From positions 558,001-622,000 of the forward strand of contig NZ_FQYR01000004.1 of the NCBI RefSeq assembly GCF_900141815.1: a stretch of 64,000 bases of DNA, written 5' to 3'. Source of the DNA: Rubritalea squalenifaciens DSM 18772 (GTDB taxonomy: Bacteria > Verrucomicrobiota > Verrucomicrobiia > Verrucomicrobiales > Akkermansiaceae). The position numbers and the translations under genes were made by a program. Below are positions 34,500 through 44,450 of this stretch, one piece after another; within the stretch, counting starts at the first letter, position 1; every line of letters starts with the position of its first letter. The notes below the pieces were generated by a model. It saw nothing but the letters and a program-made list of their open reading frames with translations. It was not told the DNA's origin and searched no databases.

Positions 34500-36263
34500 A
34501 TGGAGGCCATGACATTCCAGCAGGTTATTGAAAGTCGCTTGTTAGAAGCATTTGCGGCGGCAGGCATCGAACTGCCAGAAGGCTTCAAGGCTCAGGTCGT
34601 ACAGAGTGCGGACCTGCGCTTTGGCGATTACCAGGCCAATTCTGCCATGGCGCTCGCCAAACGCCTGCGAATGAACCCACGCGAACTCGCCACTCAGGTC
34701 GTGGAGGCGCTTCAGGTGGAAGATTTGGCCACAACGGAGATCGCAGGTCCAGGATTCATCAACTTCCGCATCAAGCCTGAGGCATGGGCTGGCAAGGTGG
34801 CTGAGCTGCTTGGCGATGAACGTCTCGGTGTTGAGAAGGTGGAGAACCCAGAGAATATCGTAGTCGATTTCTCCGCGCCAAACGTGGCCAAGCCAATGCA
34901 TGTGGGCCACATCCGCTCCACCATCATTGGTGATTCCCTTTCCCGTATCTCTCGCTTCTTGGGGCACAATGTGATCACGGACAACCACATCGGCGACTGG
35001 GGCACCCAGTTCGGGATGGTGATTTATGGCTGGAAGAATCTGCTCGATGAAGCGGCTCTGAAAGCTGATCCGCTGCAGGAATTGCTGCGCCTCTACCGAG
35101 GTGTGAATGCTCTCTGCAAGGAAGACGAGGCCGTGAAAGACCAGTGCCGTGAAGAGCTGGTGAAGCTGCAAAGCGGAGATCAGGAAAACTACGCGATCTG
35201 GGAAAAGTGCGTAGAGGTCTCCAAGCTGGGCCTCGATAAGATTTACGACCGCCTGGAGGTGACTTTTGATCATTGGCTGGGTGAGAGCTATTACAATGAT
35301 GCCTTGGCTCCACTGGTGGAGACCATGGAAAAGGAAGGTATGGCGCGTGAGAGTGACGGCGCTCTCTGTGTTTTCTCCAGCGGTGAAGGTGATCCCGGTA
35401 ACGACCCTTTCAAAGAGAAGCGTGACGGAGAGTGGAGTGATCTACCCATGATCATCCGCAAGCGCGACGGAGGTTTCAACTACGCTACCACGGATATCGC
35501 GACTGTAGACTACCGTCTGCATGAGTGGAATGCGGACAAGATCTGGTACGTGGTGGATGCTCGTCAGGGGCTTCACTTCAAGCAGCTCTTCGATGTTTCC
35601 AAGCGTCGCGGCTGCAAGGCCGAACTGAAGCACGTGTCCTTCGGAACCATTCTCGGCAAAGATGGGAAACCACTCAAGACCCGTGATGGTGACCTTCCTC
35701 AGCTAGAGGATGTGCTCAGTGATGCTATCAAGCAGTCACGCATTGTTCTCGAAGAGAAGAGTGGTCACCTCGAAGAAGAGGAGAAAGAAAAGCTCGCGGA
35801 GGTAATTGGACTCGGTGCGGTGAAATTCACCGAACTCAGCCACCACCGTGCGAGTGACTATATTTTCGATCTGGAGAAAATGGTAGCTCTTGTGGGAGAC
35901 ACAGCTCCATATCTGCAAAATGCATACGTCCGTACTCGTTCCATTTTCCGTAAGCTGGAGGAAGAGGTGGTTCTGGATAGCGAGGGTCTTACCATCACGG
36001 AGGACGGAGAAATCCACCTAAGCCGTATCCTCTCCCGTTTCGGTGAGGTGCTTCCAAGTGTGCTGGATGATTTGCGCCCGAATATCTTGGCGAACTACTT
36101 GCTGGATCTGGCAAAGGCCTTCCACAGCTTCTTCGAGGCTTGCCCAGTATTGAAGAGTGAGGGAGAAGTGCGTAAATCACGTCTCGTGCTCTGTGAGCTC
36201 ACTGCTCGCGTGCTGGAGAAAGGCTTAGGCCTGCTCGGGATCAACGTGCCTGAGCGCATGTAG
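34500..36263 (+). CDS. argS: arginyl-tRNA synthetase
   Basis: Class I aminoacyl-tRNA synthetase of 587 aa. It has the N-terminal Add1-type domain (LRFGDYQANSAMALAK), the HIGH-type motif PMHVGHIRSTIIGDS (HVGH at 134-137), DNHIGDWGTQFG, and FGTILGKDGKPLKTRDG in the KMSK position, which ArgS often lacks. The C-terminal anticodon-binding DALR domain includes QNAYVRTRSIFRKL. The length is normal. A second ATG four codons on is an alternative start. Confidence 0.97.
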   Translation: MEAMTFQQVIESRLLEAFAAAGIELPEGFKAQVVQSADLRFGDYQANSAMALAKRLRMNPRELATQVVEALQVEDLATTEIAGPGFINFRIKPEAWAGKVAELLGDERLGVEKVENPENIVVDFSAPNVAKPMHVGHIRSTIIGDSLSRISRFLGHNVITDNHIGDWGTQFGMVIYGWKNLLDEAALKADPLQELLRLYRGVNALCKEDEAVKDQCREELVKLQSGDQENYAIWEKCVEVSKLGLDKIYDRLEVTFDHWLGESYYNDALAPLVETMEKEGMARESDGALCVFSSGEGDPGNDPFKEKRDGEWSDLPMIIRKRDGGFNYATTDIATVDYRLHEWNADKIWYVVDARQGLHFKQLFDVSKRRGCKAELKHVSFGTILGKDGKPLKTRDGDLPQLEDVLSDAIKQSRIVLEEKSGHLEEEEKEKLAEVIGLGAVKFTELSHHRASDYIFDLEKMVALVGDTAPYLQNAYVRTRSIFRKLEEEVVLDSEGLTITEDGEIHLSRILSRFGEVLPSVLDDLRPNILANYLLDLAKAFHSFFEACPVLKSEGEVRKSRLVLCELTARVLEKGLGLLGINVPERM

Positions 36264-36292
36264 TAGCTCTGGCAGTAATCATTCATATAAAG

Positions 36293-36324
36293 AACGGCCT
36301 TGGTTGTAGAACCAAGGCCGTTTT
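36293..36324 (+). terminator. argS terminator
   Basis: Perfect 13-bp stem AACGGCCTTGGTT (36293-36305) / AACCAAGGCCGTT (36310-36322) with a GTAG loop, ending in four Ts, 30 bp after argS. It sits between convergent genes. Confidence 0.9.
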
Positions 36325-36347
36325 GCATTTGGGGTGTTTGAGGGAGA

Positions 36348-38330
36348 TTATTCTACTATCTCAGCATTGACTGCACCGTCTTGTGTCGCCTCTTTGCTGA
36401 CGTCTGCTGCGCCTTCGCCAAACTCTAGGTCCAGGAGTCTCTGGATGCCTTCATTGGCGAACTTGCTGTTCGGGTAGATTCGCTTGGCCTCGAGATACCA
36501 GGAGAGGGCTGAGCCTGTCTGAGCAATATTCTTTTCCTCGAGGTTCTTGGCGCGGGTGAGTGCATTGGTGAAGGTGGCTACTTCTCCTGCAAGGCGGGCC
36601 TTGGTATTGGCGATCTTGGGATCATCGAAGTACTTGACCTGAGCTTTGTAGACGGCCTCCCACGCGGCATGTGGCTGGCCAGCGGCTTCGAGCTGCTTTG
36701 CTGTTTCCAGAGCTTTTTCGATTTCCTCGATGGAGGTGCCGATTTCTTCAAGTTGCTTCATGCGAGCCTCATCATTCATCTTGCCGAGTACAACTACGAA
36801 TGTGGACTTGCGAGGTTCCTCGAGCATGGCGCGGTAGGATTTTGCTGCCAGAAGGTTATCAAAGTCTTTTATGGCGTTTGCGGCAAGGTCCTGATCCTCG
36901 GTCATTCCTGCAATCTGTTTATCCAGAGCTGAATTAAGGTCACCGATGGCCGGGTTGCCTGGCCACATCTTGATCGCGTTTTCCATGGCCACTTTGAATT
37001 TGTCCGTTTCTTTATTGAGCAGGGCAAATTTGGCGTCACGTACATAGCTGTCTGACCCGCGCTTGTGGGCTGATATGTAGGAATTGGCTTTGGAGCTGTT
37101 GTAGTCTGTGGCCTGAGATTTGAGTGACTCATTGAGTTCGGTGGCTCTGGCGAGTTCCTTGGCGGACAGAGCTTCGATGAGATCATTGCCGTCTTGGACG
37201 TACTGCTGGATTCTTGCTTTGGAGTCGATCGGGACGGTCTGAACGACAGGAAGGAATTCACCGATGGCATAGGCTTCAACCAAGCGTTCTGAGGCTGCAT
37301 GTAAGCGGTCCTGAGCGAGGTTGTTGCGGAATGCGTCGATCAAGGTGCGTGTCTTACGAATCGCTTCGTTGGCGGCTGCATCTAATCCGGAAACAGTAGG
37401 GTTCACACCTATTCCTTCAGAGAAAAACTTCTCGGTATCAGAGCCTTTCTTGAGGCGCATTTTCTGATCACCGTCTTTGAAGATAAGGTTATAGAAGCGG
37501 GAGGAGATCACGACGTGCTCGAAGCGGCGCTGCATGAAGAGCTGCACCATCATCGCCTGATACTGGATCTTGGACTGGGTCAGGCTGATAGCTCCTTCTC
37601 CTTCGTACTTCTTCTTGATGGCTTCGATTTCTACGAGCCTCTTCTGCATCATGAGGTACTCGGTAGAGGTGACACGTGAATTATTCTGCTGACGGCCATT
37701 CTTGCCGTTTTTGCCGCCGTTGCCTCCTGTAGGCTGTGGCGTTTGGAACTCCAGTTTGGACTCCATGATGCCCATGTTGTAGATGATGCGATCACGTTCC
37801 TTGTTGAGGCGCTCAATAGCCTCCTTTTTACTGCCGATGCCTTGCTTGGTGAGAAGGGCGGAGTAGATGGAGTTGCCCAGGGACTCACAGATGTTTCCGT
37901 CACCAGGATAATCGGAGGCTTTTTCGAGCAGCTCGTAGGCAGCTTTGAGGTTCTGTCCTTCTTCGTTTGTAGGGGAAAGATGCTCAAGAATTTGCTGAAT
38001 GGTCTCACGGTATTCGATGGCTGCCTGAGTGGCAAATTCAGTGGATGCCAGATAAGCCTCGAACTGACCACCGAGATTGTTGTCCATCAGGGAATAGGTG
38101 CGCCCTTGGAAGGTCACTGTCTTCTGAGTGGGATCAATCAGCGGGAGCTCTTCTCCATGAGGGGAGGCTGAATTTTGCTGTGTGCGGGTGATCGTGGTGT
38201 CGTTGCTGCCTGAGGCTGTATTCTTTGAGGATGGCACAATGCTGCCTGATCCTGTAGGCGAGAGGACTTGGCCAGATGCCGATAAGGACAGGACGCTGAG
38301 AGCAAGGACTGAAATGTGAGTTTTCTTCAT
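36348..38330 (-). CDS. exported helical-repeat protein, unknown function
   Basis: Protein of 660 aa with a signal peptide (1-20, ending SASGQ), a Ser/Thr-rich disordered stretch (21-65) and a mainly helical body of TPR-like pairs. A Gly/Asn-rich linker (GGNGGKNGKNGRQQNN, about 203-218) splits an N-terminal part from a C-terminal part ending in an ALSWYLEAKRIYPNSKFANEGIQRLL TPR-type unit. No catalytic motif was found. It is the last gene of a minus-strand run after an ABC transporter and a small membrane protein, and may be a periplasmic partner of that transporter (inference from position). Confidence 0.7.
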   Translation of the reverse strand: MKKTHISVLALSVLSLSASGQVLSPTGSGSIVPSSKNTASGSNDTTITRTQQNSASPHGEELPLIDPTQKTVTFQGRTYSLMDNNLGGQFEAYLASTEFATQAAIEYRETIQQILEHLSPTNEEGQNLKAAYELLEKASDYPGDGNICESLGNSIYSALLTKQGIGSKKEAIERLNKERDRIIYNMGIMESKLEFQTPQPTGGNGGKNGKNGRQQNNSRVTSTEYLMMQKRLVEIEAIKKKYEGEGAISLTQSKIQYQAMMVQLFMQRRFEHVVISSRFYNLIFKDGDQKMRLKKGSDTEKFFSEGIGVNPTVSGLDAAANEAIRKTRTLIDAFRNNLAQDRLHAASERLVEAYAIGEFLPVVQTVPIDSKARIQQYVQDGNDLIEALSAKELARATELNESLKSQATDYNSSKANSYISAHKRGSDSYVRDAKFALLNKETDKFKVAMENAIKMWPGNPAIGDLNSALDKQIAGMTEDQDLAANAIKDFDNLLAAKSYRAMLEEPRKSTFVVVLGKMNDEARMKQLEEIGTSIEEIEKALETAKQLEAAGQPHAAWEAVYKAQVKYFDDPKIANTKARLAGEVATFTNALTRAKNLEEKNIAQTGSALSWYLEAKRIYPNSKFANEGIQRLLDLEFGEGAADVSKEATQDGAVNAEIVE

Positions 38331-38371
38331 TTTAGGAAAATTAGTCTAGTTATGAGGCGGTGGCAAATGGG

Positions 38372-38797
38372 CTATTGGGAAGCATATTGGAGGGCTTCCA
38401 GATTGCCTCCATTGATGACTTTGACGACGAATGTGTAATTTTGCTTTGTTTCAAGGTTCGGGCCTTGGACTGTGCTTGGTACGAAAATACCAATATCCCG
38501 AGGTAAACCCGCTGGATATTTAGCTTCGCCGACATCCACGCGAACGTAGATTTTTTGACCTCTTGCTGGATCGTGGAAGGGTTTGGAAAAGACCTCGCCA
38601 GTGACCTGGTATTTGTTACCACGCAGGCTGTTGCCGTCATTGACGTAGCTCTGAAGTGGGAACTCTTTGGCGTCGACCTTGTCGCTTGAGCCGATGACTT
38701 TAAAGCCAAGGTAGCCAGCTAGGGCGATGACGGCGATGCCGATGATGACGGTGGTCTGTGAATTACTTTGTTTCTTTTTTCTGGATCTACGAGCCAT
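38372..38797 (-). CDS. small single-helix membrane protein with a periplasmic beta domain
   Basis: Protein of 141 aa. It has a basic N-terminus (MARRSRKKKQ), one membrane helix (16-36) and a periplasmic domain of about 100 residues that looks beta-rich and OB-like (NKYQVTGEVFSKPF, GQKIYVRVDVGE, YTFVVKVINGG). The outline resembles CcmE-type or NfeD/OB proteins but lacks their signature residues. It is flanked at 42 bp and 64 bp by the helical-repeat and ABC genes on the same strand. Confidence 0.65.
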   Translation of the reverse strand: MARRSRKKKQSNSQTTVIIGIAVIALAGYLGFKVIGSSDKVDAKEFPLQSYVNDGNSLRGNKYQVTGEVFSKPFHDPARGQKIYVRVDVGEAKYPAGLPRDIGIFVPSTVQGPNLETKQNYTFVVKVINGGNLEALQYASQ

Positions 38798-38860
38798 GGT
38801 GAAAGTGTGATTGATGTCTGATAATAAGAGGGATTGCTGAAATGGTTACGACGTCGGGAA

Positions 38861-40852
38861 TTAATGTTCCCATTGATGACGGCGGATTCCGATGTAGGAG
38901 GCGATGAGGCCGATGAGGATCTGGAAGCCTAAGACATAGAGGCAAATCATTCTAGTGTTATCAAGTGGAGTCGTGGTGACGGTAGTGATGGCTGCTTGAT
39001 AACGGTCTTCTAGGGATTCAATGCTGCCAGACCAGGCCCAGTAAGCGGAGATGAAAGGGCGGGTGATTTGGCCCACGAATTCGGGAAGCGCCAAGACTGC
39101 ACCTGAGAGTGGTAGCTGGAAGCCAACCAGGTAAATGGACAGGAGTGATGCCTGTTCAGAGGTTTTCATCAGCGAGGAAATGCCCAGACAGATGGATGTC
39201 ATGGCCGCATTGACGAGGATGAGGAACAAGACGTGATCGAAGAATCCATTGGTGGCGTGGTTTTCCGGGAAATGCCAGAATTGCTCTACGAAAATAGCCA
39301 TCCACACGGACTGGATGATGACCATGCCGGATAGGAAGACAATCTTACTCAGGAGGTAGGCAAAGGGACTGACTCCGCCAAACTTTTCTTTCTCCATGAT
39401 CTTACGTTCACCAGCGATCTCGCGGGCTGCGTTATTGGAGCCCATCAGTGCGAGCAAGACGACTTGGAACATGATGATGCCCGAGACGGCTCCACCGACT
39501 TTGGCTCTGTTTTCGCCGATGGTTTCCAAGTTTTTCATCGACTGCATGGATACTTCTACATCTGGGACATCCGGATACTGAAGAAGAGGGGCACTGGCTT
39601 GCTCCCCGAAAAGAGCAACTAGGCAGGGGAAACAGATCAGGATGGCCAGTTGGAGGATGACCTGGCCTTTGTCCCGGAAAAAGATCTTCCAGCGACGAGC
39701 CAGCAAGGTGCTGAATTGACTGGCGAAATTAGGGGTGCTGATTGGTTCCGCTCCTTCGGAAACAATTTCGCTGGAGTCGAGGAACTTCTCTGTTTCGACT
39801 TCCAGTGGGGCAGAGTCCTCTATTTTCTGAGGCTTTCTTGCGCGCACTTTGCCAGTCTTCTTGATCGGAATGTCACCGAACTCATCAAATTCTGTGTCAG
39901 AGGAGATTTCGCTTTTGGTGCGGTCATCTTCAAGAGGACCAGTCTCATCAAGTACGATATCTTGGGTGGATTTTTTGGATTCCTTGGACGGGGTGTCCAG
40001 CTCCTTGGTCTCAGGGATGATGAGCTGGCCTTCGTCAATGAGCCTCTGGCGGGTACTATCGATCTTTTTGTAGTAGACGTCTTTGTGCTTGAGCCAGGAT
40101 TTCTGCCATTTGCTGGCATCTTGCTTAGCCAGACGAGGGTAGATTTCCTCGGTGTCTTCGACGGAGAAATAATGGGTGAGTCCATTTGGTGGTCCGTGGT
40201 AGGCGACTCTGCCTTCGTGCAAGACCAGGATGGAATCGTAGAGTTCTAGATGGGCCAGAGAGTGGGTGACTGAGATGACGATGCGGCCATCGCGTCGGGA
40301 AAGGGAGTGCAGTCGGCGTACGATATCTCGCTCGGATCTTGGGTCCAGGCCTGAAGTCACCTCATCGCAAAGCAGTAGCTTGGGGTCAGTAACGAGCTCC
40401 ATGGCCAAACCGAGACGGCGCTTTTGACCGCCTGAAAGGACTTTAACGTAGCGGTCTGCAATACTCGTCAGGCCAGTCTCTTCAAGTACTCGATCAATAC
40501 GGAGATCCAAGTCGTCCAGATTGCGGGTACGCACTCGGAGTTTGGTGACTGCCTCGATGGATTCGTCTACGGTCAATTCATCATAGGCGATAGAAAATTG
40601 GGGGACGTAGCCAAGTTCAGCTGGGTCAAAGTCGCCATCTTCTTCAAGGTCTCTGCCGTTCCAGTAGATAGCGCCTTCAGAAAGCTCGTTCAGGCCGGCA
40701 AGTGTATTGAGCAAGGTGGTTTTACCGCAACCAGACGGTCCCACGATGGCCATGAAGTGACCAGATGGGATATTAATGCTTACACGATCAACCAGGTTGA
40801 GGGGTTCATCGTCTTTCTCAATGGTAAAACAAAGGTCTTTTATCTCTAGCAC
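38861..40852 (-). CDS. ABCG-type ABC transporter (ATPase fused to membrane domain)
   Basis: Half-transporter of 663 aa. The N-terminal ATPase has Walker A GPSGCGKT (38-45), signature LSGGQKRR (139-146), Walker B LLLCDEVTSGLDP and the switch His in VTHS (about 196). An acidic, disordered linker spans about 255-365. Six helices with an ABC2-type membrane domain follow (about 390-660). The nucleotide-binding domain first, membrane domain second order is that of ABCG/White exporters, so it likely dimerises and exports lipids or hydrophobic compounds. It is divergent from the AsmA-like gene. The substrate is unknown. Confidence 0.92.
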   Translation of the reverse strand: MLEIKDLCFTIEKDDEPLNLVDRVSINIPSGHFMAIVGPSGCGKTTLLNTLAGLNELSEGAIYWNGRDLEEDGDFDPAELGYVPQFSIAYDELTVDESIEAVTKLRVRTRNLDDLDLRIDRVLEETGLTSIADRYVKVLSGGQKRRLGLAMELVTDPKLLLCDEVTSGLDPRSERDIVRRLHSLSRRDGRIVISVTHSLAHLELYDSILVLHEGRVAYHGPPNGLTHYFSVEDTEEIYPRLAKQDASKWQKSWLKHKDVYYKKIDSTRQRLIDEGQLIIPETKELDTPSKESKKSTQDIVLDETGPLEDDRTKSEISSDTEFDEFGDIPIKKTGKVRARKPQKIEDSAPLEVETEKFLDSSEIVSEGAEPISTPNFASQFSTLLARRWKIFFRDKGQVILQLAILICFPCLVALFGEQASAPLLQYPDVPDVEVSMQSMKNLETIGENRAKVGGAVSGIIMFQVVLLALMGSNNAAREIAGERKIMEKEKFGGVSPFAYLLSKIVFLSGMVIIQSVWMAIFVEQFWHFPENHATNGFFDHVLFLILVNAAMTSICLGISSLMKTSEQASLLSIYLVGFQLPLSGAVLALPEFVGQITRPFISAYWAWSGSIESLEDRYQAAITTVTTTPLDNTRMICLYVLGFQILIGLIASYIGIRRHQWEH

Positions 40853-40957
40853 GGTTGATAATAAGTTTTTACAGAACGATGGTTACACAAAAGCAAATTT
40901 CCCGTAGAAGCGAGAAGAAACCTTGAGACTTGAAGGTATTAACTTAGCTTGTAGCCC

Positions 40958-42496
40958 ATGTCCAGAAGACGAAAAAGTAGTAGAAGAAGAGGAAAGAACC
41001 GCATGATGAAGGGGCTTGGGTGGAAGTTGTCTGCGCTCTTTTGTGTGCTGTTAGTGTCTGCATTAGCAGTGGGTTATAACCGTGTTCTGGCTTATATTCA
41101 TAGCTCTGAGTTCAGTGAAGCAATGAGTCTGAAAGTCGGAGACTTGATGGGGGCTGAGGGGGAATTTGAAAAATTCACCTGGAATGGAATGCATGGAGAG
41201 AATGACGGATTTACTGCCGTGAGTGATGGAGGTTTGGCCAAACTGGAGGCGGAAAATCTGTCATTAGATGTGAAATGTGACTTCTTGCAACGGGAAGAGT
41301 GGGAGCTGAGAAATGTCGAAGTGGGGGCGCTTCAGGTGGATTTAGATTTGACCAAAGAGTTCAATAAACCACGTGTCAGGGATGCGGCTGAGGGGTTGTT
41401 GGAACAATTTCTGCCAAAGAGGGCAGCACTTTATGATGCCACGATACTGCGGGCTGGAGCGAAAATTCTGACTGAAGGTGGTGATTATGAGATGAAGGAT
41501 GTGCAGGTTGAGTTGGTGAAACAGGATGGTAGTGCCGCTTACGATGCCAGTCTCTCTGGCGGCTATTTCAAGATGCCGCTGGAAATGCTGGGTAAGGCCT
41601 ATCTCAAAGATGGTCAGGTAAGATTTCTCAATAACCGTCTACACATCGATAAAGCAGATTTTGAGGTGTTTGATACAGGAAAGCTCGGGCTGGAAGGTGA
41701 AGTGGATTTTAATGAGGAAGGAAGTGGCTACGCACTGATGGGGGCGCTTGAGAATTTACAATGTGCCGATGTGATTCCGGAGGACTGGAAGCAGCAACTA
41801 TTTGGGGAGTTTGCTGCAACCTTTAGCATCGAGCCACGCAGTGACAATGAGCCCGTTATCAAGGGAGAGATCATGATCAAAGATGGCAAGCTCACCGCTC
41901 TGCCGATTCTCGATAGTATCGCGGCATTCACTATGGTACGTGATTTCAAGACCCTGCGGTTTTCAAATTTCCGCTGCCATTTTGAGAAAGTGGGCCAGGA
42001 ACTGAAGCTGAATGATATTTACATGCATTGTGATGGCTTGATCCGGGTTGAGGGGGCGTTAACCATTGATGGTGATAAGCTGGACGGCAAATTTTATGTC
42101 GGTCTTACGCCGGGGACCTTAAGCCACATTCCTGGGGCTGAGGATAAAGTTTTCCTCCCAGGGAAAGAAGGGATGAGCTGGACCACCGTAGTCATTGGAG
42201 GAACGACTGCCGATGTGAAGGAGGACCTCAGCGGGCGCTTGTTGGCCGCGGCTGGCGATAGAATGTTGGAAATGGTGGGTGGGAAGCAGATGCTTAAGTA
42301 TGGTGGAGAAGTTGTTGGCAAGGTGCCTGGTGGTAATAAAGTCATGGAGAGCGGTAAGAATGTCTTGGAGGCAGGGAAGGATGTGCTAACGGGGGACAAG
42401 GATCCCGTCCAGGCTGGTTCCGATGTGCTGCAGCAGGGATTGAATTCCATTTTTGGCGGAGGGGATGAACCGGAAGAGGAAAAGAAGAAAAAGTAG
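40958..42496 (+). CDS. AsmA-like inner-membrane-anchored periplasmic protein
   Basis: Protein of 512 aa. A highly basic N-terminus (MSRRRKSSRRRGKNR) and one membrane helix (about 23-45) anchor a long periplasmic part. FTWNGMHGENDGFTAVS and the C-terminal NDIYMHCDGLIRVEGALTIDGDKLDGKFYVGLTPGTL are AsmA/TamB-type repeats, found in proteins of outer-membrane and lipid homeostasis. It ends in a Lys/Glu-rich tail. It is divergent from the ABC transporter gene, so the two may work on the same envelope process. Confidence 0.75.
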   Translation: MSRRRKSSRRRGKNRMMKGLGWKLSALFCVLLVSALAVGYNRVLAYIHSSEFSEAMSLKVGDLMGAEGEFEKFTWNGMHGENDGFTAVSDGGLAKLEAENLSLDVKCDFLQREEWELRNVEVGALQVDLDLTKEFNKPRVRDAAEGLLEQFLPKRAALYDATILRAGAKILTEGGDYEMKDVQVELVKQDGSAAYDASLSGGYFKMPLEMLGKAYLKDGQVRFLNNRLHIDKADFEVFDTGKLGLEGEVDFNEEGSGYALMGALENLQCADVIPEDWKQQLFGEFAATFSIEPRSDNEPVIKGEIMIKDGKLTALPILDSIAAFTMVRDFKTLRFSNFRCHFEKVGQELKLNDIYMHCDGLIRVEGALTIDGDKLDGKFYVGLTPGTLSHIPGAEDKVFLPGKEGMSWTTVVIGGTTADVKEDLSGRLLAAAGDRMLEMVGGKQMLKYGGEVVGKVPGGNKVMESGKNVLEAGKDVLTGDKDPVQAGSDVLQQGLNSIFGGGDEPEEEKKKK

Positions 42497-42572
42497 ATCT
42501 TAATCTGCTCTTAATATGCAGGGCTAATTTGAGTGGAAAGGTGCTCTGGAGTTGTGCTAAAGCAGCGTCCGC

Positions 42573-43607
42573 ATGAAGCACCTTAAGTACCTCGCCCCAT
42601 CAATATTCATCCTCGGAACCGCCAGTTCTTCCGCCCTTGATATTGTCTTCAGCCCCGCTGCGGGTATGGATCAAAGAGCACTAGATGGCTTCGAGTCCGC
42701 AGCACTCTACTGGGAGAGTGTGCTCATGGATGATGTTACTGTGAATATTGAGATCGATTTTACCGCGCTGGATCCGGGTGTGCTGGGGCAGGCGGGGAGT
42801 ACTACTCAGAGTGTCACTGTTGTTGATTATTTTAATGCCTTGAACGCTGATGTGACGACGGCCGACGACGCCGTCGCTGTGGCTAACTTGCCGAATGCTG
42901 GCGGAGGAAGTCTGACCTTCCTCACTCAGACTGACACCGAGTCAAATTCTCTCGTGGTCGGGACTGATCGTGACCGCAGTGGAAACAATAGGGTTCTTGA
43001 TCTAAATACATCGAATGCAAAAGCTCTTGGGCTCTTCGTTGGTGGAGCGGCCGATGCGGATGCTTTTATCACCTTCAGTAGTTCATTTAACTGGGACTTT
43101 GACCAGTCAGATGGAGTGGGGTCAGGACTTCAAGATTTTGTTGGTGTGGCGATCCATGAGATTGGCCACAGCTTGGGCTTCACCAGTGGAGTAGATACCG
43201 TGGACTATGCTATCGGTGCAGGAATTGATCTGGAAAACTTCAGGGTGTTTTCAGGTCTGGATATGTTTCGCTATAGTGCCGAGGGTGAGTTGAATCTTGC
43301 GGCTGGTGAGGAGGCTTACTTCTCTATTGATGGTGGTGCGACCAATCTGGGGCACTTCTCCACAGGGGTAGACTATGGTGACGGCAATCAAGCCAGCCAT
43401 TGGAGGGATGGAGTAGGCCTTGGAATTATGGACCCTACTGCAAATCCTGCGGGACAGATCAATGAGGTTTCAGGTCTCGATCTGATGGCATTTGATGTCA
43501 TCGGTTGGGATGTTGATGTCGCAGCGCAAGCTGTCCCGGAGCCATCAGTGCTTGGCTTGCTCGGCATTGGGGGTGGCCTGCTCCTTGGCAGAAGGAGAAG
43601 AAACTAG
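42573..43607 (+). CDS. secreted PEP-CTERM metalloprotease (HExxHxxGF type)
   Basis: Protein of 344 aa with a signal peptide (ending ASSSA). The body carries a zinc motif HEIGHSLGFTSG (195-206; His195, Glu196, His199), with a downstream SGLDMFRYS region and LGIMDPTANP supplying the Met turn expected of metzincins. The C-terminus is a PEP-CTERM tail: VPEPS, hydrophobic helix and RRRR. It is probably a surface or exported zinc protease of the NF038122-like kind. Confidence 0.88.
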   Translation: MKHLKYLAPSIFILGTASSSALDIVFSPAAGMDQRALDGFESAALYWESVLMDDVTVNIEIDFTALDPGVLGQAGSTTQSVTVVDYFNALNADVTTADDAVAVANLPNAGGGSLTFLTQTDTESNSLVVGTDRDRSGNNRVLDLNTSNAKALGLFVGGAADADAFITFSSSFNWDFDQSDGVGSGLQDFVGVAIHEIGHSLGFTSGVDTVDYAIGAGIDLENFRVFSGLDMFRYSAEGELNLAAGEEAYFSIDGGATNLGHFSTGVDYGDGNQASHWRDGVGLGIMDPTANPAGQINEVSGLDLMAFDVIGWDVDVAAQAVPEPSVLGLLGIGGGLLLGRRRRN

Positions 43608-43627
43608 AGGGGCAATGCCCAGGCAAT

Positions 43628-44359
43628 CTAGTCTTGCTCAAGCTCAATGAGTTTTTGCCTGAGTGCGCGGACTCTCGGGGTATCAATGACTTCCTCCGGG
43701 AGATCCATGAGCAACTCAAAGGCTTGTTTGTGATCTCGCATGTCCAATGCACCTTCGATGGTGGAGAGCTGAAGCTCTAGGTCGTCATCAAAGGCTTGGG
43801 GTTCCTCCTTATAGATAGTGCGCTGTTTTTCGGCAGGGAGGGATTCCTTTGCCTGCGGGGCATCTACGATTTCCAGATACACATACTCATCGCCCTCACG
43901 GATACGTCGGATGATGTTAAAGCTGAACAGCAGGATGAGGCCGAAGAAAAAGAAAGAGAGCTCCATGAGTACGGGAGAGGTGACCATGCCGGCGACTTTT
44001 TCTGCAAATTCCTTAGGAAGTCCTTCTAAATAGATGGCGGCAACTGCAATGAAGCCAAGGATGACAAAGAAGACCATCATGAAGGCGCAGCCAATGATCA
44101 GAGTTTTGACCCACTTGCGTTCCCATTCTGGAGCTTGTCTGGACAAAATGACCAAACTGGTGATCCACAGGCCGAGGAAAGTAGCAAGCCCTCCAGTGGT
44201 CAAGGCCATGTATTTGGGCTCTGAAAGCTTGGAGTCTAGGCCTGCCGCGAAATCTCCCAGTCCACCAGCGCCCACCACGGCAATGGTTTTGATCGCGATG
44301 AAAGCGATTACCAAGAGGATCATAATGGCGTAGCCGCCGATAAAGCAGATGCGAAGCAT
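43628..44359 (-). CDS. membrane protein with cytoplasmic helical tail, unknown function
   Basis: Protein of 243 aa with four hydrophobic helices (about 5-30, 50-72, 85-112 and 128-152) followed by a charged cytoplasmic tail of about 90 residues that includes an acidic stretch (EEPQAFDDDLELQL). No family recognised. The gene is convergent with the metalloprotease gene and divergent from rpsM. Confidence 0.6.
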   Translation of the reverse strand: MLRICFIGGYAIMILLVIAFIAIKTIAVVGAGGLGDFAAGLDSKLSEPKYMALTTGGLATFLGLWITSLVILSRQAPEWERKWVKTLIIGCAFMMVFFVILGFIAVAAIYLEGLPKEFAEKVAGMVTSPVLMELSFFFFGLILLFSFNIIRRIREGDEYVYLEIVDAPQAKESLPAEKQRTIYKEEPQAFDDDLELQLSTIEGALDMRDHKQAFELLMDLPEEVIDTPRVRALRQKLIELEQD

Positions 44360-44450
44360 GAGCTTGATGTGACCTCGCTAGAGCAAATATTCAACCCCGA
44401 AGTGTGGACTTAACCGTTGGAATTGAGGAAAAAGCACCATTTCTCGCTTG

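Noticed and set aside
34542-35273. 243-aa minus-strand frame inside argS
   Set aside because: The plus-strand frame is an unmistakable ArgS; the antisense frame has no pattern.
39650-40249. 199-aa plus-strand frame inside the ABC transporter gene
   Set aside because: Antisense to the acidic linker and ATPase of a clear ABC protein.
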